The notes under the pieces: generated by a model
What the model was told of the DNA's origin: nothing
The model's database searches: none
Seen by the model: the letters and a program-made list of their open reading frames with translations, nothing else
Assembly (NCBI RefSeq): GCF_011761265.1
Contig: NZ_JAAOZB010000001.1
Span: 1,364,001 to 1,428,000, forward strand
DNA: 64,000 nt
Source of the DNA: Microbacterium halimionae
Lineage (GTDB): Bacteria; Actinomycetota; Actinomycetes; Actinomycetales; Microbacteriaceae
Direction of reading: 5' to 3'
Shown: positions 16,785 through 24,913 of the stretch, one piece after another
How the letters are laid out: every line of letters begins with the position of its first letter
Position numbering within the stretch: position 1 is the first letter of the stretch
Translations under genes and position numbers: made by a program

Positions 16785-18104
16785 ATGAACACCGGCGAGA
16801 CGATCGAACTCACAGTCACAGACGTTGCCCACGGTGGCGTCTTCGTCGGACGCATCGGCGCCGAAGACGGGCGTGGTGGCCGAGTCATATTCGTGCCCGA
16901 CGCGATACCCGGCGAGACCGTGACCGTGCGTCTGAGCGACACGCGGAAGTCGTCGTTCTGGCGCGGCGAAGTGCTGGCGGTTTCGGATGCCTCCCCACAC
17001 CGCCGTCCGCATGTCTGGGCTGCGGCTGACCTCGACGTCGCGCCCGAAGACCGACCCGGTGGCGCTGACTTCGGACATATCGAGCTTTCGCACCAACGCG
17101 AGTTGAAGCTCCACGTCTTGCGTGACGCACTGTCGCGCTTCGGTGGAATGGGCGCGGACGCGGTCGCTGCGGCCACACTGCAGCCCGCACCGAGCGTGCG
17201 TGGCGCAGACGGCGAGGTCGTGGCATCCGAATCTGCTGATGGCACGGGCTGGCGCACGCGGGTGAGTCTGCACGTCGATGAAAACGGCAATGTCGGTCCG
17301 TTCGCGGCGCGCAGTCACCGAGTAATTCCGGTCGACGCGCTGCCGCTCGCGACAGCTGGGGTGCAACGCGCAGCTCAAACGCTCCAGGGAAGAGCACCGG
17401 GACGCCTCGATCTTGTGCAGCCTGCAGACGGCCGCGTGCGTGTGATTGCGCGGGCAGATGACGCGAAACGTCGACCGACTGCGAGCAAGGATCCTGCTCG
17501 CGAGGTGGTGCGGGAGCGCGTCGGCGCGCGCGAGTTTCTCGTCGATGCCGGTGGCTTTTGGCAGGTGCACCGTCTGGCCGCCGCGGCTCTCGACGGACTC
17601 GTTGGCGACGCCATCGAAACGTTAGCGCCCGGTGGGCTGGATCCTGAGGCTCAGCACCTTGATCTTTATGGCGGTGTGGGCCTCTTTGCAGCAGCCCTCG
17701 GCGATCGCGGCGCACGCCGGATCGTCTCGGTGGAATCAGACCCGCGTGCCACAGACAACGCCAGTGAGAACATCGCGGAATGGCTTGGTGCACGTGCCGA
17801 GACTGCTCGGGTCGATCGCTGGCTGAACAACTGGAATAGCCGAGCGACGGATCGCGACCGGGAACGGGTGGCTCGCGGAATTGTCGTGCTTGACCCGCCG
17901 CGCTCCGGTGCCGGGCGCGAAGTTGTGGAGAGTCTCGTCGCGGCCGCGCCCGCAGGCATCGTCTACGTTGCGTGTGATCCGGTCGCTCTCGCTCGCGATA
18001 TCTCGACATTCCGAGCCGCAGGCTACGAACCGCGCAGCATCCGTGGTGTCGATCTCTTCCCGCACTCACACCACATCGAGACGGTAGTGACACTTTCGCG
18101 GTAA
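16785..18104 (+). CDS. TRAM-domain class I SAM-dependent RNA m5U methyltransferase (TrmA/RlmCD family)
   Basis: This protein of about 439 residues methylates uridine in rRNA or tRNA. Residues 5-65 form a TRAM RNA-binding domain (TIELTVTDVAHGGVFVGRIG). The SAM site is LDLYGGVGLFAAALG near residue 285. VVLDPPRSGAG and the catalytic-cysteine motif YVACDPVALARDI follow. The Fe-S cluster cysteines of E. coli RlmD are absent: the place of CxxxxxCGGC reads GGADFGHIELSHQ. So it is a cluster-free homologue like many actinobacterial ones. The exact target (23S U747/U1939 or tRNA U54) cannot be told. The ATG at 16785 is preceded by AAAGG; the longer upstream frame overlaps maf antisense. Confidence 0.88.
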   Translation: MNTGETIELTVTDVAHGGVFVGRIGAEDGRGGRVIFVPDAIPGETVTVRLSDTRKSSFWRGEVLAVSDASPHRRPHVWAAADLDVAPEDRPGGADFGHIELSHQRELKLHVLRDALSRFGGMGADAVAAATLQPAPSVRGADGEVVASESADGTGWRTRVSLHVDENGNVGPFAARSHRVIPVDALPLATAGVQRAAQTLQGRAPGRLDLVQPADGRVRVIARADDAKRRPTASKDPAREVVRERVGAREFLVDAGGFWQVHRLAAAALDGLVGDAIETLAPGGLDPEAQHLDLYGGVGLFAAALGDRGARRIVSVESDPRATDNASENIAEWLGARAETARVDRWLNNWNSRATDRDRERVARGIVVLDPPRSGAGREVVESLVAAAPAGIVYVACDPVALARDISTFRAAGYEPRSIRGVDLFPHSHHIETVVTLSR

Positions 18105-18127
18105 CAGCTACCGGATAGCATGACCAT

Positions 18128-18793
18128 ATGACACGTGTCGCTCTCATCGACGACCACGAGTCAGTCCGCCTCGGTCTTGAAGCCGCGACTGCGCGCTCAG
18201 GACTAAGCACCGTGGTTTTTTCCGGCAGCAGCGTGGCGGGCTATCTCTCCTGGTTGCGCGAAAACGAAGAGTCTCCCGCCGATGTCATTGTGCTCGATCT
18301 GACCCTGGGTGACGGAACAACAGTCACCGGAAACGTCTCCGATCTCACTGCGGCGGGATCGAGCATCATCATCCACAGTGTCGCTGATCGCCCTCACTCT
18401 GTGCGTGAGGCGTTGGCTGCCGGTGCTGCCGGAATCGTGAGTAAAGCCGCACCAATCGACGACGTCGTATCTGCTATCGGCATCGTGGGTCGCGGTCAGC
18501 CGCTCGACAACGTCGAGTGGGCGAGCGCTGTCGAGGGTGATCGAGCGTTCGCTGACGCTCAGCTCTCCGCCAGAGAGCGCGACGTCCTCCGGCTTTACGC
18601 CGCTGGTTTGCCGCTGAAAGCTGTGGCCGATCGGCTGGGAATCGCGTACTCGACTGCGAAAGAGAACATCACTCGCGTGCGCGTGAAGTACGTCGAGGTC
18701 GGACGTCCCGCACCCACCAAGATCGACCTGCGCCGGCGCGCGATGGAAGACGGTTTGCTGCAAGAGACCGACGGGGCACCACGCGATGAATGA
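18128..18793 (+). CDS. NarL/LuxR-type response regulator
   Basis: This 221-residue two-component regulator has a receiver domain at 1-125 with Asp8-Asp9 and phospho-acceptor Asp57 (VIVLDLTLGDG) and Lys in IVSKAAPID. A C-terminal LuxR-type HTH at about 145-205 reads LSARERDVLRLYAAGLPLKA and YSTAKENITRVR. In NarL-type proteins the HTH usually has xVKxH; here it is TAKEN, still within family variation. The stop overlaps the kinase start by 8 bp, so the pair is co-translated. It starts 23 bp after the methyltransferase stop. Confidence 0.92.
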   Translation: MTRVALIDDHESVRLGLEAATARSGLSTVVFSGSSVAGYLSWLRENEESPADVIVLDLTLGDGTTVTGNVSDLTAAGSSIIIHSVADRPHSVREALAAGAAGIVSKAAPIDDVVSAIGIVGRGQPLDNVEWASAVEGDRAFADAQLSARERDVLRLYAAGLPLKAVADRLGIAYSTAKENITRVRVKYVEVGRPAPTKIDLRRRAMEDGLLQETDGAPRDE

Positions 18794-20036
18794 TCGCGAC
18801 CAGGCTGTACTTTCGGAAGCGTGGCGCTACATTCCGAGCGGTAAATCCAACGCGCCCGGAATCGGTTCATTCTCCCGGACCCGCGTTGACCGAATGATCG
18901 CCTTTTTGATCGGCGCCGCGTGCATCGTGCACGGAGCTCAAGCTTTCGGCGCTGCCATCTCGGTTGAACCGCCAGTGCCACCCGTCGCGATCGTGATAAC
19001 GGTGGCCGCTTTCGTTGCACTCCTCGCGACGATTCTCGGATGCCTCGTCAACGTTTTGGCTCGCCCGCTTGCTGCCATATTCGCCGTCGTCTATGTCGTG
19101 GGACTCATGTTCTGGCCGCTTGCCTACCAAGAACCTGTGCTGCCCAGCGCTGAGTCGCTCTGGCAGTTCTACCTCGTTGATATCGCTGTTGCTGCGGCCG
19201 TCGTTGCATTCCGCCTATCTCTGCAGTTCGTATGGGCAATCGCTGCCCCGATCGTGTACGGGGCAGCCCGGATGGCCATTGCTGGTTTCGATTCCGAAGC
19301 ATGGTTACCGGTCGGGTTCGAAGTGTCGTTCGGTCTGCTGCTGGGAGGTGCACTCGTCGCCATGGCGTGGGCGATCCGATCTGCGGCGTCGAATGTTGAC
19401 GCTGTGCGCACTAACGCTGTGCGGTCATACGCGGATGCTGCTGCGGTCGATGCCGCCGAAAACGAACGGGTAGCCGTAGCGGCGCTCATGCACGACAGTG
19501 TCTTGGGCGCATTGCTAGCAGCCGAGCGAGCCGACACCCCGCGAGAACGCACGCTTGCCGTGACGATGGCTCGGGAAGCGATGTCAGGGTTAGCGCACGC
19601 GGATTCGGACGACGCAGACACCCGTGATGAAAATACGACGGTGAGCGGTATCGCAGACGAGATTCAGGCCGCGGCAAAAGAGTTCGGCATCGGTATCCCC
19701 GTCGAACGTGACGGAGCCACCGAGGTGGCAGTGACTGGACGTGTCGCGCGTGTGCTCACTCTCGCTGCTATCCAGGCTGTGGCGAACGCTGTTCAGCATG
19801 CTGGTGGGGCAGGACTCAGCGTGTCCGTCCGAGGGAAAGAAGCTCCCACCGGAGTGTCTATTCTGATCACTGACGCGGGCCCAGGCTTTGACGTGACCAA
19901 GGTTCCCGGAGACCGTCTCGGGGTGAGGGGTTCGATCATCGCCCGAGTTTCGTCTATCGGTGGTCACGCCGATATCCAGTCGAACAGCGACGGAACCGTC
20001 ATCGCGATCGAGTGGCAGGGTGGCGACCGATGGTGA
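18786..20036 (+). CDS. Membrane sensor histidine kinase (HisKA_3-like)
   Basis: This 416-residue kinase has about six hydrophobic segments between residues 35 and 205, with no large extracellular domain, so a membrane or intramembrane signal is likely. The dimerisation/phosphoacceptor helix contains His236 in AALMHDSVLGALLAAE, matching the HDSV motif of NarL-partner kinases. The C-terminal ATPase has an N-box AIQAVANAVQHAGG, a G1 box ITDAGPGFD and a G2-like GVRGSIIARV. It should phosphorylate Asp57 of the adjacent regulator. Its stop overlaps the start of the next gene (ATGGTGA). Confidence 0.88.
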   Translation: MNDRDQAVLSEAWRYIPSGKSNAPGIGSFSRTRVDRMIAFLIGAACIVHGAQAFGAAISVEPPVPPVAIVITVAAFVALLATILGCLVNVLARPLAAIFAVVYVVGLMFWPLAYQEPVLPSAESLWQFYLVDIAVAAAVVAFRLSLQFVWAIAAPIVYGAARMAIAGFDSEAWLPVGFEVSFGLLLGGALVAMAWAIRSAASNVDAVRTNAVRSYADAAAVDAAENERVAVAALMHDSVLGALLAAERADTPRERTLAVTMAREAMSGLAHADSDDADTRDENTTVSGIADEIQAAAKEFGIGIPVERDGATEVAVTGRVARVLTLAAIQAVANAVQHAGGAGLSVSVRGKEAPTGVSILITDAGPGFDVTKVPGDRLGVRGSIIARVSSIGGHADIQSNSDGTVIAIEWQGGDRW

Positions 20037-21052
20037 GTGTTCGCACGATCCTGACCGTCATAGGCGTTGCCTTCACGGCGTACCTTGCGGCGCGCGGACT
20101 CTGGTGGACTGGCGATGTCACGTCTCCCGCGCTGATTATCGCTGCCATCCTCCTTTATGCCGCGACAACGTGGTTGTGGATCTTTTGGGGCGCACGAACC
20201 GAGCGGCAGAGTTCAGTTGCCCCTGGTGTGCCGATATGGGCCGGCGTGCTGGCCTTGGCGGTTGCGCTAGCGGTTCCGAATGCGCTGATGGTGGCGACAC
20301 CGCCATCGGCGCACTACGAGCCGTACGTGACGTGGGCGATCGGCGGTATTGGCGCGCTCATGACGATCATCATGGTGCGAGGCCGATGGATCTTCGCATG
20401 GACGGGCATGGTGCTCATGGGCGGCTCCTATATGGTCTGGCTCGGCGCCCTCGAAGCACTCGTGTACGGCCTCATCGGTTCGATTGTCTGGGTTGCTGTC
20501 GCGCAGCTCGCCCTCATCTTTCTTATGCGCGCAAGCCGTGATGCTCAAAAGCTTGCGGAGCTGCAACAAGCAGCATCTGCATGGCAAGCAGCGCATGCGG
20601 GTCGTGCGCAAGAGCGCCGGATGCACGTGCGCCGCGCGCTCGCCGAGGCGGGGCCGATCTTGAGCCGCACCATTGTTACCGGTGCTGAACTTACCGCTGA
20701 GGAGCGTGCGGCCGCGAGCCTCGCTGAGTGGCGATTGCGTGACGAACTTCGTGCGGCGCGGCTGCTAGATAACGGAGTTCGAGATGCTGTTGATGATCTC
20801 CGTCGGCGCGGCGTCAACGTCATGCTGTTTGACGAGGGTGGCCTCGATGGCCTCAGCGATCCGGCCCTTCGTGCGATCCGCTCGGAGCTCGCTGAAATCC
20901 TGCGCGGAGCGACGTCTCCCCGTCTTTATGTGCGCACCTCACCCGACGAGAAGGTCGCAGTGACAGTGGTTGGGCGTGCTCCTGCGCCAGCAGGAACAGG
21001 TGACGAAGACGCTGTGGAGCTGTGGCGCGAAATCGGGCACTTTCTCGAGTGA
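20030..21052 (+). CDS. Membrane protein with a degenerate kinase-like C-terminal region
   Basis: The predicted protein has 340 residues. It has six hydrophobic segments in residues 1-175, then a charged helical stretch (AQERRMHVRRALAEAGPIL). A soluble C-terminal region of about 150 residues follows, with LAEWRLRDELRAARLLDNG and RRGVNVMLFDEGGLD. That layout resembles histidine-kinase-like proteins of actinobacteria, but no H-box and no N/G1 ATP-binding boxes can be seen. I regard it as an accessory subunit of the preceding two-component pair. The ATG at 20030 overlaps the kinase stop and has AGGGTGG upstream. No function can be assigned from sequence alone. Confidence 0.8.
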   Translation: MVSVRTILTVIGVAFTAYLAARGLWWTGDVTSPALIIAAILLYAATTWLWIFWGARTERQSSVAPGVPIWAGVLALAVALAVPNALMVATPPSAHYEPYVTWAIGGIGALMTIIMVRGRWIFAWTGMVLMGGSYMVWLGALEALVYGLIGSIVWVAVAQLALIFLMRASRDAQKLAELQQAASAWQAAHAGRAQERRMHVRRALAEAGPILSRTIVTGAELTAEERAAASLAEWRLRDELRAARLLDNGVRDAVDDLRRRGVNVMLFDEGGLDGLSDPALRAIRSELAEILRGATSPRLYVRTSPDEKVAVTVVGRAPAPAGTGDEDAVELWREIGHFLE

Positions 21053-21097
21053 GAATCCCGTGCGCCTCGGGGAGCCCATCTCCCGCAGAGGAGAAGG

Positions 21098-21130
21098 GGC
21101 GAGGGGCGGCGAAGCCGCCCGCCCCTCGCC
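21098..21130. terminator. GC-rich stem-loop after the two-component operon
   Basis: GGGCGGC (21104-21110) pairs with GCCGCCC (21114-21120) around a GAA loop. Outer bases GGCGAGG (21098-21104) and CCTCGCC (21124-21130) can extend the stem with a small bulge. It begins 45 bp after the stop at 21052. There is no T-run, so intrinsic termination is only likely in the loose actinobacterial sense. Confidence 0.5.
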
Positions 21131-21268
21131 GTGCGGACAGTTACCCGAAAACCGTCCGCGCCGTCGATGTTGGCTCTACCCTGTGATGAGCAACTCGACG
21201 AGAACGCAAGAAAGCGTTCCAGCTCTTCAAGTATCCGTCGCCGTCAACGTTTGGTCTGTAGGTATTTC

Positions 21269-21307
21269 GGGGGACAAAGATGAGATTTTTCTCATCTTCT
21301 TTCCCCC
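21269..21307. repeat. Interrupted inverted repeat, 5 + 8 bp stem
   Basis: GGGGG (21269-21273) pairs with CCCCC (21303-21307), and AAGATGAG (21277-21284) with CTCATCTT (21291-21298), around an ATTTTT loop. The internal loop is three against four bases. Possible terminator or part of a repetitive palindrome; no function shown. Confidence 0.5.
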
Positions 21308-21317
21308 ACACCGTCGT

Positions 21318-21385
21318 CGAGGGGTCGCAACACGCCGCTTAGGGGGCACAACACACCGCGGACCACGGCGTGTTGCGACCCCTCG
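21318..21385. repeat. 20-bp perfect inverted repeat with nested direct repeat
   Basis: CGAGGGGTCGCAACACGCCG (21318-21337) is perfectly complementary to 21366-21385. Inside the 28-nt spacer, GGGGGCACAACACACCGCGG imitates the left arm. It lies about 50 bp beyond the accE stop, so it may terminate accD-accE. The imperfect internal copy suggests a repetitive extragenic palindrome that has been duplicated or rearranged. Confidence 0.75.
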
Positions 21386-21434
21386 GCGGAGTGATCGAGC
21401 GGAGTTCGAGAAAGCGAGACAGCTGGAGGAACGA

Positions 21435-21668
21435 TCAGCCGGAGAAGCGTCCCCAGCGCACATCGCGCCGGAGGGGCTCTCGCAAAGCTCTGGCGGAGAT
21501 CTCCCACGCGGAACGCGCTGTCACGTCGTCCGCGGTGGCTTCGTCAGCCTCGACCGCGTATGCCTCGCTCACGACGGCCATGACAGCAGCGAGTTCGGCA
21601 TCCGTGGGATGACCGCGTCGCACCTCGAGCGAGAAATCTCGGGGCGCTGTGGCATCCGCATCGGTCAT
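21435..21668 (-). CDS. accE: Acyl-CoA carboxylase epsilon subunit
   Basis: This 77-residue protein has the actinobacterial AccE layout. It begins with a short acidic N-terminus, then [20 protein letters not shown] (the conserved G-x-P-T-x-E-E-L-A-A-L motif). A Trp/Arg-containing tail ([24 protein letters not shown]) follows. The subunit stabilises or stimulates the alpha-beta carboxylase complex. It overlaps the beta-subunit stop by 4 bp and is co-transcribed with it. Confidence 0.88.
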   Translation of the reverse strand: MTDADATAPRDFSLEVRRGHPTDAELAAVMAVVSEAYAVEADEATADDVTARSAWEISARALREPLRRDVRWGRFSG

Positions 21669-23254
21669 AGCGGGATGTTTCCGTGCTTCTTCGGCGGCAA
21701 GCTCGCGCGTTTGCCGCGGAGCGCTCGAAGTGCCTTAGCGATCGATACCCGCGTTTGAGCGGGTTCGATGATGCTGTCGAGTTCTCCGCGTTCCGCCGCA
21801 AGGAACGGCGATGCCACGTTGTACGTGTATTCGCTCGCGAGCTTCGCCCGCACCGCAGCGACGTCTTCGCCTGCGGCCTCGGCACGCTTGATCTCGCTGC
21901 GGTACAGAATGTTGACGGCACCCTGCCCACCCATGACAGCGATCTCGGCCGTTGGCCATGCGAGGTTGATGTCTGCTCCGAGCTGCTTCGAACCCATGAC
22001 GATGTATGCCCCGCCGTAAGCCTTACGCAGGATCACAGTGACGAGGGGCACTGTGGCCTCGGCGTAGGCGTAGAGCAGCTTCGCGCCACGGCGAATCACG
22101 CCGGTCCACTCTTGGTCGGTTCCGGGTAGATACCCGGGCACATCGACGAGGGTGACGATCGGAATGGAGAAGGCATCGCAGAATCGCACAAAACGGCTGG
22201 CCTTCTCGCCAGCTTCGATGTTGAGGGTCCCAGCCATCTGCGATGGCTGATTGGCGACGATTCCGACGCTTCGCCCTTCGACTCGACCGAACCCGATGAC
22301 GATGTTCGGAGCGAAAAGTGGCTGCACCTCGATGAACTCGCCCGCATCTACGATGTGTTCGATCACCGTGTGGATGTCGTACGGCTGGTTCGCTGAATCA
22401 GGAATGACCGTGTTCAGGAATCGGTCGGCGTCTGTCGTTTCGAATTCGAAGCCGGACTCGTATGCGGGAATTTCCGCCATGTTGTTGTCGGGGAGGTAAC
22501 CGAGCAGGGTGCGAACGTAGTCGAGCGCGTCGTCTTCGTCTTCGGCGAGGTAGTGCGCAACTCCTGAGCGGGTGTTGTGCGTGTACGCACCGCCGAGTTC
22601 TTCCATTCCGACGTCTTCACCGGTGACTGTCTTGATGACGTCGGGGCCCGTGACGAACATTTGGCTTGTCTTGTCGACCATGATCACAAAGTCGGTAAGT
22701 GCGGGGGAGTAGACCGCGCCACCAGCGGCGGGTCCCATGATGATCGAGATCTGCGGGATGACACCGGAGGCCGCCGTATTGAGCCGGAAGATCTCGCCGT
22801 ACTTGCCGAGAGCGACAACACCCTCCTGGATGCGGGCGCCACCCGAGTCGAGAATGCCGATGCATGGGATGCCGCTTCGAAGCGCGAGCTCCATCACCTT
22901 GATGATTTTTTCGCCGGCGACTTCACCGAGAGATCCGCCGAATGTCGAGAAATCTTGCGAATAGACGGCAACTGTTCGTCCGTGAATTGTGCCGGTTCCT
23001 GTCACGACCGAGTCGCCGTATGGACGTGCCTTGTCCATTCCGAAGGCGGTTGTGCGGTGGCGAACGTACTCGTCCATCTCAACGAAAGAGCCCTGGTCTA
23101 CCAATAGCTCAATGCGTTCGCGTGCGGTGAGCTTGCCCTTCGCGTGCTGTTTGTCGTGTGCCGTCGCTTCGGCGTCGACAACCGCCTCCTGGTAGCGCGC
23201 ACGCAGGTCGGCGATTTTTCCGGCGGTGGTCGCGAGGTCGTAGCTGTCCGTCAC
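21665..23254 (-). CDS. accD: Acyl-CoA carboxylase beta subunit (carboxyltransferase)
   Basis: This protein of about 529 residues transfers carboxyl from biotin to acetyl- or propionyl-CoA, giving malonyl- or methylmalonyl-CoA. It has both crotonase-like halves: an N-terminal half with [20 protein letters not shown] and [18 protein letters not shown], and a C-terminal half with [20 protein letters not shown] and [14 protein letters not shown]. The ends match actinobacterial AccD/PccB proteins. I took the GTG at 23254 ([13 protein letters not shown]), with GGTGGA upstream; GTG 23263 is the alternative. It works with the alpha subunit at 14217-15983. Confidence 0.93.
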   Translation of the reverse strand: MTDSYDLATTAGKIADLRARYQEAVVDAEATAHDKQHAKGKLTARERIELLVDQGSFVEMDEYVRHRTTAFGMDKARPYGDSVVTGTGTIHGRTVAVYSQDFSTFGGSLGEVAGEKIIKVMELALRSGIPCIGILDSGGARIQEGVVALGKYGEIFRLNTAASGVIPQISIIMGPAAGGAVYSPALTDFVIMVDKTSQMFVTGPDVIKTVTGEDVGMEELGGAYTHNTRSGVAHYLAEDEDDALDYVRTLLGYLPDNNMAEIPAYESGFEFETTDADRFLNTVIPDSANQPYDIHTVIEHIVDAGEFIEVQPLFAPNIVIGFGRVEGRSVGIVANQPSQMAGTLNIEAGEKASRFVRFCDAFSIPIVTLVDVPGYLPGTDQEWTGVIRRGAKLLYAYAEATVPLVTVILRKAYGGAYIVMGSKQLGADINLAWPTAEIAVMGGQGAVNILYRSEIKRAEAAGEDVAAVRAKLASEYTYNVASPFLAAERGELDSIIEPAQTRVSIAKALRALRGKRASLPPKKHGNIPL

Positions 23255-23408
23255 GGATTCCACCCTAGCGGCGCACCCCGGCTGTGCGTTGGAGGGTACG
23301 CACAGCCATCTGCATCATCCACTGTTGATTTCCTCCCGCGCATTCATCGAAGTGACCGTTGGTGTCAACCGGATGCTGAGATTCATCGGCACGCGTAAGG
23401 TCTTTCGC

Positions 23409-24197
23409 ATGCCGATCCCCGCCGAGGGCTACCCCCTCACTGCCGCCGTTAGCCCGCGTGTCCAGATCGCTACAAGCACGGGTTCTACGAACGCCGACGT
23501 TGTTGCTGCGACCTCCGCCGAACCGGATGCCTGGCCACACCTCTCGCTACTTCTGACGACTGATCAGCGTGCTGGGCGCGGACGACTCGATCGCAGCTGG
23601 ACTGCGCCCGCCGGAACAGCACTGGCCATTTCTGTTGTGCTGCGAGTTTCTGAGCTACCTGTGCAGTTTCGCGGCTGGCTGCCGTTGCTTGCAGGTGTCG
23701 CGATGACGACCTCTGTTCGGGCCCAGCTCCCCGGATCCGGGCATGTCGCCGGCCTTAAATGGCCGAACGATGTACTCGTCGACGGCAGAAAAATCTCGGG
23801 GATTCTCGCGGAGGTCGTGCCGTCGCATCCCGACACCATCGTCGTCGGTGCCGGGATAAATACCCGCATGAGTGCCGTCGATCTGCCCGTCGCTACAGCG
23901 ACCTCGTTCGCCGCGCTGGGGCTGGAATGCAACGACGATGCACTTCTCGCCACTTTCGTTCGGGAGCTCGGCGACGAGGTCACCCGGCTTGTGGGCGCAG
24001 CGGACACGAAGGGTGCCCGTGCTGAGGTCGAGTCGGTATGCACGACGATTGGCTCTGATGTCGTTGTCTCGCTGCCCGACGGCACACGGCTGGAAGGCAA
24101 GGCGATCAGCCTTGACGATGACGGTCGGCTCGTCGTGAAGACGACGGCCGGCACGGAAGCTGCCGTGGCGGCGGGAGATGTCGTGCACGTTCGTTGA
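23409..24197 (+). CDS. birA: Biotin-[acetyl-CoA-carboxylase] ligase
   Basis: This protein of about 262 residues attaches biotin to the carrier domain of the carboxylase alpha subunit. It shows IATSTGSTNADVV, the biotinyl-AMP loop QRAGRGRLDRSWTAP (GRGR motif) and LKWPNDVLVDGRKISGIL. A short C-terminal domain follows. There is no N-terminal HTH, so it is a class I ligase without the repressor function of E. coli BirA. The start is uncertain: ATG 23409 gives the cleanest N-terminus, and ATG 23370 is possible. It is divergent from accD, a functionally sensible neighbourhood. Confidence 0.92.
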   Translation: MPIPAEGYPLTAAVSPRVQIATSTGSTNADVVAATSAEPDAWPHLSLLLTTDQRAGRGRLDRSWTAPAGTALAISVVLRVSELPVQFRGWLPLLAGVAMTTSVRAQLPGSGHVAGLKWPNDVLVDGRKISGILAEVVPSHPDTIVVGAGINTRMSAVDLPVATATSFAALGLECNDDALLATFVRELGDEVTRLVGAADTKGARAEVESVCTTIGSDVVVSLPDGTRLEGKAISLDDDGRLVVKTTAGTEAAVAAGDVVHVR

Positions 24198-24276
24198 ATG
24201 TTTCACCCAGAACCGCCCTCGGTCCCAGTGGGCGTGGGAGAACCCCGAGCGCCCGTGTGGAAGTCACAATAGGGAT

Positions 24277-24855
24277 GTGACGCAGCCGACGACTTACGGG
24301 GGACGCCCTCTGACGCCCGCTCCCGGGGCTCCCACGCCCGAGCTCAAGGTCGTGCGTGTTCGCGGGCACGCAAGGCGGCAGTTTTGGGGTGTTCTCGTTT
24401 TGCTCGCGGTCGCCGCTGCGGCGGGTTATTTCTACGACAACCTGCCAGCGCCCTACGAAAATTGGATGCTTCTCACCGCCGCGGCAGTGATGATCTTCAT
24501 CTTCGTACTCATGCCGTTTCTCGTGTGGTGGTCGCACACCTACACGGTGACAACGCGGCGTGTGATTGAACGATCGGGTGTTGTGCGCCGTAAATATCGC
24601 GAGCTGATGCACGTTCGGGGGTATGCCGTCACGCAGCGCCGAGGCATCCTGCAACGGATGTGGCGCACCGGCACCCTCACTCTCGCCAACGGGGTGGACG
24701 ATCCTATTGTGATCCGCAACATTCCGAGTGTGGCGCTCGTTCACGAGGCGCTCGTGGATCAGGTTGAGGTAAATCAAATCCTCGCGCATCGTGATGGCCA
24801 ACAAATGGGAACCGGGGACGTTGCCTCGGCAGGGCCACGTCCAGCACTGCCCTAA
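24277..24855 (+). CDS. PH-domain (bPH2/DUF304) membrane protein
   Basis: The predicted protein has 192 residues. Two hydrophobic segments lie at about residues 38-55 and 65-90 (FWGVLVLLAVAAAAGYFY and AAVMIFIFVLMPFLVWW). A bacterial PH-like domain follows, beginning YTVTTRRVIERSGVVRRKYR and containing RMWRTGTLTLANGV. This is the usual arrangement for small actinobacterial PH-domain proteins; their role is unknown. GTG 24277 has AGGG close upstream. It lies 79 bp after birA and 58 bp before purK on the same strand. Confidence 0.82.
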   Translation: MTQPTTYGGRPLTPAPGAPTPELKVVRVRGHARRQFWGVLVLLAVAAAAGYFYDNLPAPYENWMLLTAAAVMIFIFVLMPFLVWWSHTYTVTTRRVIERSGVVRRKYRELMHVRGYAVTQRRGILQRMWRTGTLTLANGVDDPIVIRNIPSVALVHEALVDQVEVNQILAHRDGQQMGTGDVASAGPRPALP

Positions 24856-24913
24856 ACCTCGGAGCATCCTCGCTCTCGGCGTGCGAGAGAATGAGGTTGA
24901 CGGAAGGAAACTC

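Larger units (their letters stand above)
21053..21434. other. Palindrome-rich gene-free stretch
   Basis: These 382 bp separate the two-component trio from accE, which converges on it. I see no credible gene here. Three inverted repeats are listed separately: 21098-21130, 21269-21307 and 21318-21385. Any of them may terminate the flanking transcripts, but none has a clean T-tract. The density of palindromes is far above the rest of the window. Confidence 0.7.

Noticed and set aside
16885..18210. 441-codon minus-strand frame
   Set aside because: Antisense to the RNA methyltransferase; Arg-rich and without any recognisable motif.
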